Positions 41,501 to 53,500 of a stretch of DNA of 64,000 nt are shown here, in pieces; positions within the stretch are counted from its first letter, which is position 1; every line of letters begins with the position of its first letter. The stretch is taken from contig OV277870.1 of the NCBI GenBank assembly GCA_922989275.2, positions 38,622,356-38,686,355 of the forward strand. Reading direction: 5' to 3'. Both the position numbers and the translations under genes were made by a program. The notes beneath the pieces were generated by a model, which was not told the DNA's origin, made no database searches, and saw nothing but the letters and a program-made list of their open reading frames with translations. Source of the stretch: Gari tellinella (lineage: Eukaryota; Mollusca; Bivalvia; Cardiida; Psammobiidae).

Positions 41501-44500
41501 GTTGATTATGTGTATTGAAATTAGAGCTGCTTATAGTTTTGAGTCTGATTAGATGGCAAATAATTTGGAACATTGTCTTCCCCCAACCTGTTGATATAGG
41601 GCACTATTGCTTGACTCACAGAATCCTTGTGACAAATATTTGCGTCCTTTACCAACAGTAAACCATAAAGTACACATGACCTAGGCTATACAAACCTATA
41701 CAAACTGTATGTTTAACCAAAATGGTCAATTAATGCACTAGGCTTAATTACAAAGTGATTTGTCATATTCAAGGTTCAGGGGTCAAATGCGTTAATTTGG
41801 AAATGATAACATATTTTCTACTGTAAGAGTTCACTCGTGTATATGTTACAGGGATTAAGTGTGATCAGGGAACATGTGAAATCCCTGAAAATCAGGGATT
41901 TCACAAAACCCCTAAATATCACAGGGAAAAGGCGTAGTTTTGAATTTTTTCGTTGATTTTTTTATAAATATTTGGCAGTTACTAATGAATCTTACCTCGT
42001 TTAGTCCATTAAGTTTAAAGGCAAGTACCACACTATAAAATATGATGTTAGCCTTATTAAATAGACAGATGTCTTGGTTTTTTTTTATTGTCCTGACTGA
42101 ACTGCACACTGTTCACTTATTTTTATTCACTTGTGCGAGAACCGTTATTTGAACGTTCAGTAGACCATGATATTTCAAGAAAGCATGACTTTTAAAACCA
42201 AAAGAAATGTAATGATAGTACAAATCTATTAATTTGATGAAAAGAAGGACTTTTCATCAATTCCCTAAATCGCCCAGTGATTACGCGTCATCCCTAAAAA
42301 GTTTAGGGAATACGCGTAATCCCTGATTACACTTAATCCCTATAACATATATATGGTAGTCGACACTTGTGTAGTTCATGTAATTAAGAGAAATTTATTA
42401 ATGTAACTAGGTTTACTATAAGTACTTAAAAATTCGATGTATCTAATGCGATTTGAGTATTACAATTCTGTGTATTTAAACCATGTTGTGTGTTTCAGGT
42501 ATTAGACAAGTACATGTATGCGTATTTCATGCATGTTGTGTATTTCAGGTATCAGACAATTTAGTGTATTTCGGGCATGTTGTGTATTTCAGGTTTCAGA
42601 CAATTTAGTGTATTTCAGGCATGTTGTACATTCTAAGAATACGGCAATCGGGTGTATTTCAGATAGATATTATATTTCAAGCATGTTGTCTATTTCAAGT
42701 CTCAGGCAATTATGTAAATTTTAGGCATGTTCTGTATTTCAGGCATTAAACAAGTGTAAATTATATTTTTGATTTTAGATATTTTTGTACTTCATGTTTT
42801 ACGCAATTCTGTGCATTTCAAACATTTTCGTTCTTCAGGTTGTAGGCAATTCTGTGCGTTTCAGACATTATTTATTTCAAGTAGCAGTTTTTTGTGTATT
42901 GACATATTTGTGTATTTTATTTATGAACGAAGTTCAAGATTGTATTTCAAGTAACAGACAATTCTGTATATATCAGGTATATGTGTCACGACCTCCTCAT
43001 TCTTTAATTTCATTTGTATTGCATTTTTGTATCTCCCTCCCATCACACACCTTCTCTCTCCCATCTCTCTATGTCTCTCTCTGACTATGTCTTTCTCTAT
43101 TTCTCTATGTTTCTCTCTGTGTCTCGTACTCTCTATCTCTTTCTCTCTCTACCACTCTCTCTCTCATCTAAACATTTTGTAGGTTAAATACAATCAGAGG
43201 ATCTTCTAACGCTCAAATTTATCGAAACAGCAAATGGCACACGGACGTAATCAGTTTTATTTCAAATACTAAGTTGAATGTGCATTGAATCAAAATATTG
43301 AATTTTGAGTCTCTCTCTACGTTACGTCTCACCTCCAAATTCGACGATAAAGGTATTTTGCACGTGCAAAGCGTGTATGAGGACAGTGGTAAACATGGCT
43401 TTTGATTATTTGTTGGTCTTTAATCGGCATAACAGAAAAAACATTTAACATGTCGAAAATGCGGATTGTACCAATCACAAAATCACTCGAAATGTTGTAT
43501 TCAGATCCTACCTGAACCACCACGTTTACGTCATGGACGTTTATCGTCCTGGTGCCCTAAAATCGTTTACATAAGCTAAATATTAAACATCAATATCTTA
43601 TTTCACCAACTGTAGCGCATTTTAACATGTTGTTCGCTAATATCGGCTTGTTTTGAGGAAACTTTGTCTGCCCGGAAGTGTAGAGACTAACGTCATTAGC
43701 GCCTACAGATGAAAAACTCACTATACGGAATATTTAAGTTTGGTCACCACACAAAATTCGTTCTTAACCGATGTATACTTTCCTATTAGTGAAAACCATG
43801 ATTCCCGACTAAATTTCTTCCTTATTAATGAAATTAATTGCAAGAAAATTGAGGTACCTTATAAACAGCGGCTATCTGCGTTTCTTTATGACAAAAAACC
43901 CCGATATATTTATCCTACTTTAAAATGACGTCACTTCCAATGACGTCAAAAATCGGCATTTTTCGCGCCAAACTGTCAAGTTGTTGACTTACAAGGTAAA
44001 CAATGACACTTATTGTTCTGCTTTAGAATGTACACAGCTTAAGTAAATCGGTCATGGCTGTTCCGTATAGGGTACACATTATTCGTGTTAACTACCTCTA
44101 ATATGGATTAAACATGCGTAGTAACAAAATGTTTATTTTATGTTAGAAATTACAGCAAATATATTGTATATATAAGAATTGAACTGATTTTTTCGGCGTT
44201 CAAGCAAAATGAACGAAAGAAAATTATAGACACATTTACCACGAATCGCTAGCGCGTGGCCACACGTTCTCGGACTAATTGGAGGTGGTTAAAATTGGAC
44301 AAACGGGTCGAGAATTATCTGCCTTCGATGTGTTGCAGATACCACATTTAACAGATTTACCTCTCTACCAGCTACAGTGGAGAATGTATTACTGTAACTA
44401 ACATCGCCCTAAGGCGAGGGGACCGTGGCGAGAGGTTCTGTAGAGTTCGCGATAATGAACACAGGGCTGGTCATACTAAATTCTTCATGGTTTACACAAA

Positions 44501-47500
44501 AACGTGTACCCAATCGCATTTTGTTAATGTGTTACGCGTGGACGTTTACATTATGCGGGAGAATATTATTTGAGTATAAATAGAAGTCGTTCATCTTGAA
44601 TAAGCAAGTCAAGTTGCATGTTTTGAATGGTTCAGTGGTTAACATGTAGGATTGTGAAACATTATGTCATTGGTTCGAATCCCGTCGAATGCAAATTTTT
44701 GTTGTTCTTGTTATCTTGTTGTTGTATTGTAAATGTTTAGCTCAGCCTTTCAAAAGGTCGAGCTACTGACGTCCACCTATCGCCTGCGTCATTTTTGCTG
44801 GTTGTAAGATAAATGTTCTATAAGACGACATTTCTCAATAACTATCTTAGGTAACCGTTTAAAACTTGAACACCTTTCAGTACTCTGAGAAATCCTACTG
44901 AAATTTGCTAAGAATAGTTCTGTTGAAAATATCTTGATTTAGTTTGACAAAACACTAACCTACAACAGCAACAAAGTACATAGCCTTGGTATAATTGCCC
45001 CAAAGGAGCATTTACATCAGGTACTACACTATTTTTGAGAAAGGACGAGGAACCATAAATTTAATAATGTTTTCAGTTTATACCGTTTTAGACTACACTC
45101 ATTCCTGAGCATGTCTAAAGGCCATTTAAATGACACCTGTCGTGTGTTCATCAGCGCTAAATCTAAAGAACCTTTCGCCGCGGTCCTCTCGGCTCAGGCT
45201 GCCCAAAGGAGGAGTGGCAATGAGAGATACAACCCCATGCAATGCAGAGGGCACGTGAACAAGTGGGTCGCCCTGACCCGAGAGGATCGCGGCGAGAGAT
45301 TCTGTAGAGTTAGCGCTAATGAATACATGGCTGGTTCCAGCTATATAAATATATCGAGTATGCATTAAAAAACATGACGACGGAAAATAGCGAAGGAAAC
45401 AGAGCGACAACAATAGTTTACCTATATACGTCGTGCAAGATGAGCTAAAACGCTGTCAAAACATCAGTACCAGCAGGACTTTGATTTGATATTGTTGCTG
45501 AACGATTGTATTCCGGTGAAATGACAAGTTACTTCGCAAGTTTAAGAAATGTTTCACAAATGTTGCTGCAGATTACAAATTTTGGAAGCAAAATTTATCT
45601 GGCGAAAGTTAAGACCGTATGGCACTTATACTTCAGGTGACTGTGAAGGAGACGAGATTGACTGTGGTGACAGATGTATACCCCAGGGTCAACAGTGTGA
45701 GGACACAGCAGGTAAGGAAGGTTACTGTAGTACTCCAATTGGCCCCATTATATTCCACATATACACATTTGCATGCCTTTAATTTATAATTTCTATTATT
45801 ATTATTTTTATTGCGGGAGACTTTCAATCCCATTATATTTCTCTTACCCAACATCGTTGTCTGCTCGCAAACATATTTGTTGTCATATTGTCGTCTGCTT
45901 CAATTGTTGTTTGCAATATCGTTTCAAAACATTAAGGCAGTTTAACTAATGTAATTTCAAAACAAGTGGCAAACAGTTTTGATCCTGATCAGACGCCGCG
46001 TTAGGCAGCGTCTAATCAAGACCAAAACTGTTTGTAAATGCGCTTAATGACGTCAGTGAAAGTGAATAGGTTAATTATGACTTTCATGAGGTTGACTAAG
46101 GAAGCCGTTGTATGAGTATCAAACAGTTCGGATCCTGATCATACGCCGCGCTTTGTGCTGTTTGATGTTGTTAAAAATGTTTCAACGTTCGAGTGTTTTT
46201 GAACTTGGTTTTGAAAGAAAATAACTTGTCCAACGTGAAATACATCTTTTAAAACAGTTTGCTGATGAAACGGGCGTCAGCAAAGTGCAGGAAAATGTAT
46301 AACAGAAAACTTTCTTCTTTACTTATGTTTTGTTTTAACCCTTTCCTCCCTGAAACTTCAAATGAACAAGTCTAGTATTAAATTTAGTCTAGTCCATTTT
46401 TGACTTTTAAAACTTGATTTTTACAATACATTCTAAAATGACAAACAGTGTAGACCCTGATGAGAGGGCTCATTGAGGAGCCCTCTGATCAGGGTCGTCA
46501 CTGTTTGCATAGGACAAGTATACTCCACAGGTAAACTGTTCGTAAATGACGCATATATGCGTGACTAGGGTTCAGGAGTTAACGAACGTAATTGACATCC
46601 GCGTTACATATATTGCCTACTTCAAATAATCAATATGAGTTTTTTAACCCTTAGCCCGCCAAATAAATTGTCGTCTGCTATATTTCTCGTCTGCTTCAAG
46701 TTTCAAAGTGCTTCAAAGTTGCTCAAAATTGCTGAAAATGTTGTCCGAGTGTCAAACAGCTTGGATCCGGATGAGACGCCGAGTTACTCGGCGTCTCATC
46801 CGGATCCAAGCTGTTTGCATATGGAGCTATAGTCGTGACTGGCAGGCTAAGGGTTAATGCTTTAATGCCTGTCAGATCTATGATAGGGAGCATATTGATT
46901 TGCACTGTCTGTTTGTTTGTCTGTTTGTTTGTCCGCAACTTAAACGTTGGCAATAACTTTTGAGCTATAACCAATACACACTCAATACATGTGCACGTGT
47001 TGCCCATATAAAGAAGTGTATGAGTATGCAGATTTTGGGCATGTCGGAATAAAGGTCAGAACATTAACAAGTTGTATGCCCCTGCACAACTTAGTCGGGG
47101 CAAATTACTTTTTTGATCTGCCTGTCTGTTTGTCTGTCTGCAAACCTGGCCTTAACTTTGGAACTACTGGCATATGTACTCAACCCAAGCAGCTCTTGAC
47201 CGCAGTACAGACTGGATCATTTCCGGCAAAATTCAATGGTCAACTCATGGTCGGAATTGAACATTTGCCATAACTTTAGAACTACATGTGCTGGAGACTT
47301 CTTTTTTTTTAAAAACTATGTACTCATTTTTTCACGTCAGGAGTAAGGGCATAGTTTTTTACAAATACATCTCGTTAAAATGAAGAAAGTTGAATATGAT
47401 TGCCAGATAATTTGAATCTAGATCAGACGCACCTTTACAATTTTAGCAAATATCGTGGTTAAAATGCGAAAAGGTTAACCCTTTACCCAGCAAACATGGC

Positions 47501-50500
47501 TTAATTGGTCCCATGTGGGCTATATCCGGGCTAGCCCATATGGGCTTGCATTGATTTCAGCACATTTACAGTTGAAAGTTGAATACCGCTTTTGCTTTGA
47601 GGTTCATACTGAAAAGCAATAGACAAAATTTCATTATATTTTCGGATTCATTTTCTGTTCTTCAGGCTGTCTGCAATTTTCAGTATTTGCTTTGTTTTCT
47701 GTGATTTCAAAGGATCTCCCCTTATTAAGATTTTTATAATTCACAACAGCAGATGTTAAGTGCTTGTGTGGCGGCTGTAAAAAGTCGCCCCGTACTTCAT
47801 TCTCAGTGTTGTTATACTTTCTGGTCCTTTGGAATCATTGATTTCAGCGCATTTACAGTTGAAAGTTGAATACCGCTTTTGCTTTAAGGTTCATACTGAA
47901 AAGCAATAGACAAAATTTCATTATATTTTCGGATTCATTTTCTGTTCTTCAGGCTGTCTGCAATTTTCAGTATTTGCTTTGTTTTCTGTGATTTCAAAGT
48001 ATCTCCCCTTATTAAGATTTTTTTACAATATGAGCACCATATAGGCACCATATATGTGACTTAAATTCGGGTATATTATTTCCTCTCATAAATACATGAA
48101 AACAGGGATTGTTAAGATCGTTTGCCACTCATACTTCAGGTGTCTGGGAAGAAAATGAGATTGAAGTTGACTGTGGTGACGGATGTTTACCCCAGGATCA
48201 ACAATATGAAAACACAACAGGTATGGAATGTTTCTGTATGAATCCAAAATTCGGTAACGAAATGACTCTTTTTACCGGTTATGAAATTACTAGGTTACGA
48301 AATGACTATAACTCCCCTGCACGACCGATAAAATTGCCATCCTTACCCGAAACCTTAAAATGGTAAATTCCAGTGTCAATTAAACTGTTGTCTATTATGT
48401 CTTTTAGGGTATTTTAATAACAATGAATTTCAAAATGACGAACAATGCATCACTGATCAGAGTGTTGATTAAATAATTGTATGATCTGTTTCTTCACAGT
48501 ATGCAAAACACACGTGTACTTTAAACAGGTACACTGTTTTATAAATGACGAGTATACTCATCGCCAGGGTTTGATGTATTAATGTATTCTGATAAAACCT
48601 GTAAAGATTTTGTCTCCATCCAGGGCTACCATAAGTTGCTCATAAAATCCCAAGATTTCCAAATTTTAAGAAATTGTACCGTTACCATTTCGCTGCCATA
48701 CTCTGTACAACACTAACATATTATTATGCAAACTTGTTGGATCAAGATCAGACGCCGCGTGACCCAGCGTCTGGTCTGGATCAAATGTTTGACACCTAAA
48801 TGAATGTTTTCTAAGTAAAATGCGCTTTAAATTAAAAAAAAGTAAAGGCTGAAATCCGAAGATTTCGGAATAATCCGTAGGTCCGGAGAAATTAAGAAAA
48901 GTCCGAATATTCCGGAATTATCCGGAGAATTAATGCACTGTCCATCAATCACTATTTTGTGACTATGTAAATGGAGGAAGACGTTATTCTTTTCCATTTT
49001 AACGAAACGAAACGCAATGCAATTAAACTGAGAAAAACTATATATTGATAAATTGATAAAAATTCCTTCACAACAGGAATATATCTACTGTCACTATAAT
49101 TATATTTTACTCTCTTCAGATTCTGCGTGCCTAGACATTGAGTTCTATTGTGGAGATCGGTGCATTTCTCCAGAAAAAATATGTGATAATTTTGCAGACT
49201 GCATTGATAAATCTGACGAAGACAATTGCAGTAAGTCGATCTTCTATACAACTCTTCAGATGTCAGTTGGGAATTAACACACATTTGTTAAGAATCTTTC
49301 AACGAATGTCGGTAAAGACCAGTCTTTAATGTCCTGCCACGAAGTGTTACGAGATATATCGCGTTACCCTTGTCCGTACTTATGTCCGTCGGTACGTCCG
49401 TACGAACTAAAGTACAAGGTGTTTTTGCATTTAGGTCAGATGTGTAATAAGGTCACCTAACTTCACATGCCAATGCGCTTCTATGAACATAACATGTTGA
49501 ACTGTTGTTTGATGGCAAACGCTTACAATATATATGTTTTTTGATATTAGCAGATTCCACGTGTCTAGATACGGAATTCTCGTGTGGAGATCGGTGCATT
49601 TCTCAAGAAAAAGTATGTGATAATGTTGCAGACTGCATTGATAGATCTGACGAAGACAATTGCAGTAAGTTGATCCTCTATACAACTCTTCAGATGTCAG
49701 TTGGGACTTAACACACATTTGCTAAGAATCTTTCAACGAATGTCGATAAAGACCAGTCTTTAATGTCCTGCCACTAAATGTTACGAGATATATACCATTG
49801 TTCGTACGTACGTCCGTCGTTACGTCCGTACGAGGTAAAGTAAATTTGTTTTTGCGTTTAGGTCAGATATGTACTGAGGTCATCCAACTTCACATACTAA
49901 TGCGCTTCTATGAATATAACATGTTGAGCTGTTGTTTGATGGCAAAGCCTCATAATATATATATATACATATATGTATTGTGCTGTTAGCAGGTTCCACG
50001 TGTCTAGAGACGGGGTTCACGTGCGGAGATCGGTGCATTTCTCGAGCACAGATATGTGACAATGTTACAGACTGCTTCGATGGATCTGACGAAGACAATT
50101 GCAGTAAGTCAATCGTCTACCTAAATCTTCAACTGCCCATATAGGTGAGGCATTCACCTTTTATCCACGTTTAAGATGCGTAGGTCAGAATCCAAACCGT
50201 TTCATACATACACACTTAAATCGAGTTAGGTCGGTTACAAGTAAACATTGGATAATGCCGCAAGGTTTTATAGTTAGTGTTAAAAATCGAAAGGAGACTT
50301 TCTGTAGAGAGATTTGAATAGAAAAAGAGATTCACTATAGTTGATTCTCTTTTCTGTTTATTACCGTTTTTGTTTTCTATTTGTTAGCCTGTCCTGATAA
50401 TCAGTTCGACTGTGGTGGGGGATATTGCATCGACTTGACCTATAAATGTGATGTCCACGAGCACTGCCCAGACGGAAGTGACGAAGCGAACTGCACTGGT

Positions 50501-53500
50501 ACGCTCTTTAGTGAAAATCTATATTGACACAAGTATTCATATATTGGGTTTATATATAGAGGAAATTGCGTAACAATAAGTGTTATGGGTTTGAAAAATG
50601 GACTTTTTATGCCTCCAAGGCGTAACATTGGAAGTATAAATGGGCTGAACTTGGCATGTGTCAGTCCTTTTATGCATCTCTCCGATGCCCATTTCCTACT
50701 GTTTATACATTATATTAAAGGCACAATCCCGCTCAAATTGGTGTTTAAAACGCGCAATTTCTTATATGTGTGCATTTTCTATGTATTAAAACTAAGTGAA
50801 ATCGAGTGTAAGAAGCCTGACATATGCACCCACTTCGTAAAGAATCCTACCTAAATGTGTCGAATTCTTATCGTGGTGGTTTACATTATAAGCGGGTTTG
50901 TTTACAAATAAGATTACGGGCTGGTTCCGAGAACTTTCGATCGATCGCATAAAGGTCACGTGATTGATTCGGCCGCGACAATGTGTATTTACATTACATC
51001 AGTTTAACGGCCAAACTTAAAGGAGTTGTCTCTCTTTGGTTGTAAAGCACTCGACTTGTTGTATAGAATTATGCAAATGAGCTTTACCGAGTATTTGCGT
51101 AAATTTTCGTCGCTATTCAAAAATAAACAAACTTGATTACTTGTTTCCACAAATTTCACTGTTCGTTAGCAATATTGCTTCAAATTTCACCACGTATTAC
51201 TTCTTTATATATGGAACGCTTACGATAGTGACATAGATTTCATGTAAGAAAAATGTTTGATTCTGATTATGTGGGAGTAATATAGTGGCTTTAAGAATAT
51301 GGTATGTGGATAAGACAATTATGGGTATATTGATGGTTCCTTCGCCAGTGTAATTTAATCAATCTTTATTTTGAAACTGGTACAGTGAAGACAAATATTA
51401 ATTTTACTCCCGTTTAAAAGATACTAAACGAGATCTAATGCAGTAAAAAAAGAATATGTTTTTACCGACTTTACCCGTTACCCCATAATATTTTTCTAGA
51501 TTTGAAGACAGGTGACCACTTAAAGGCGGTAGAAACTATTTCTGATTGTATATATTCATGACTATATGAAGTGGAACTATACTCATATTCAAAAAGAAAC
51601 TGTGCACTTTTTCATTCCAAATACTTTAATATCTAGACGTATCGATTTAAATTTTCGCACACTATATCTCATGTTTAGTTGCCATCAATCGATAACAAAC
51701 TATATTACTTGATATGAAGATATTGCATGATTTGCACTTGCAGCTCAAGGAAAATGCAAATGTCACCGAAAATGTGCATTAGTGTAATTTGTATTCCTTA
51801 TACAAAGAAAAAACCCACCATTTACTTCACATCAGTTCTCAACGAACTTGCCTACATTGAATAAAAATATGCAAATTAGAGTATTTGTGACGCACAATCA
51901 TTCGTTTGCGCAAACGTTGAAACATACAACTGGAGTGGCAGATCACCACAGACAGTGCGTAGATACCTAGGACAGAAGGTCTACAAACGAATGTGTTACT
52001 TTGAGGTTACTTCGATGTCGTTTTCAAACAGCGACTAGTACCACAAGACAGTACGGTATTAGCAGACAGACCGTATCGTGTTGCATCCGGCAAGCTAAGA
52101 CACCCTTCCGGGATTGGGGACCCTTTGAGCGACAGATCTTGACAGCATGTTATTTGGCTGATCGTTTGCAGTGAGCATGACGTCATTTCCGCTTGGGCAA
52201 CAGTATTGGAATCGTGTTCATTCTCTGATAGGTCTAATAGTATTCTTAGTCACCATGATTTTTAGGAGAAATACATGATCTGTCATGACTTATATGAGTC
52301 GCTGGTTGAAAAAAGCTGTTCACACATTACTACCCCTGTTTTGTATAGCGAACAACGATAACGAATATCCTTGTCTCCAACATGTGTGAAATCAATTTGA
52401 TGACGCCACAATAACGTCACTATTTATAAAGGCGTTTTGACGTCACCGGGATTCCAAAAAATACATTGCTTTAAAAAAATAGCTTAAAATCGTTGATTAT
52501 TTGAGAAAACGAATCTGTCACTCTTCGATGTTTAAGACAAGTTGATCTCAAACTCGTCTAGAATATAAAAGTTATTAAGCTCGCCAAGGCTCGCTTAATA
52601 ACATTTCAATTCTAGAATCGTTTTAGATCAGCTTGTTTTAAACATCGACTCATGACAGATCCTATATATCTCAACCGTGTCTAGAATTAAAATGTTATTA
52701 AACGAGGCTTGGCGAGCTTAATAACTTTTCTATGTAGACCGGGTTGAGATCAGCTTGTCTAAGCCGTCGACGACTGATAGATTTTTTTCTCACATAACCA
52801 ATGATTTCATTTATTTTTAAAGCAATTGACCTTTTTGAAATCCCAGTGTCATTACATAATTTTTTATTTATAAAATAGTGACGTTATATTAACGTCATCA
52901 AATTGAGCTCACACATGTTGGATACAAGGATATTCGTAATGGTTGTTTGCTATTTAAAACAAGGGTAGTAATGTAAGAAAAACATCTAATGGACCTTGCA
53001 AATGCCTTAACTCAGGAAATCGACAACGCTTCATTCCCGGTGACATTATTAGGCGTCACGTAAGGTCTACTTGCCGTACTTGGTTTATCATCGCCTTTTG
53101 CATCATAAGCAAGGATGGACACATAGACCGACGAGACTGACAAAAATAGCATAAGATTACAACTAAACCGACATAAAAGTCCCAACTGAACACAGTCTGA
53201 TTCTCAGAGATAAATTGAAATTTTAATATTAACACTTCGTCTTTTCTCGTTAAAAAGCATCCACTTTAAACATTTGAAATAACTGCCATATTGTTTATGA
53301 ACGGATCTAGATTATGGTACCAAATACATAGACGTTCAGGAAAATGGTAAATTAATAAAAACTGACATCAAACTGAGCATATTTTTCTTCAGTCGAGGAA
53401 TAGATTAGAGACATAAAAAGGCGTATTTACGGGGTACTGATTTAAGTTGGTTTGAAGTTTTTGAGGTTGAAAAATATTCTATGTATTGCAGTATGCCAGG

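Larger units (their letters stand above)
41497..45636. other. Intron between FN3 B and the LDLa block, repeats
   Basis: Contains the inverted copy of the 493-bp element, a ~45-60-bp minisatellite, a CT-rich tract at 43040-43170, an element at 43690-44230 related (inverted) to 39040-39530, a tRNA-like sequence at 44629-44697 and an inverted-repeat MITE at 45120-45335. No exon is recognised in 4.1 kb. Confidence 0.5.
49120..50103 (+). repeat. Tandem triplication of an LDLa exon with its intron
   Basis: Three units offset by 434 and 439 bp. Exons and introns match: each intron holds ATGTCCTGCCAC, a GTCCGTACGT-rich stretch, TTTAGGTCAGAT and TGTTTGATGGCAAA at corresponding places. The intron after unit 3 does not continue the match beyond the first ~30 bp. 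Confidence 0.88.
50499..53491. other. 3-kb intron between LDLa exons 17 and 18
   Basis: AT-rich unique-looking sequence at 50500-51900 with no recognised exon, then the split Tc1-like transposase and its palindromic insert, then about 370 bp of AT-rich sequence to the acceptor. Confidence 0.5.

Noticed and set aside
44629..44697. Functional tRNA-His gene
   Set aside because: A and B boxes fit, but the acceptor and anticodon stems pair poorly; treated as tRNA-derived repeat.
45111..45413. Overlapping open frames on both strands with similar residues
   Set aside because: The similarity comes from the inverted-repeat MITE at 45120-45335 being read on both strands.
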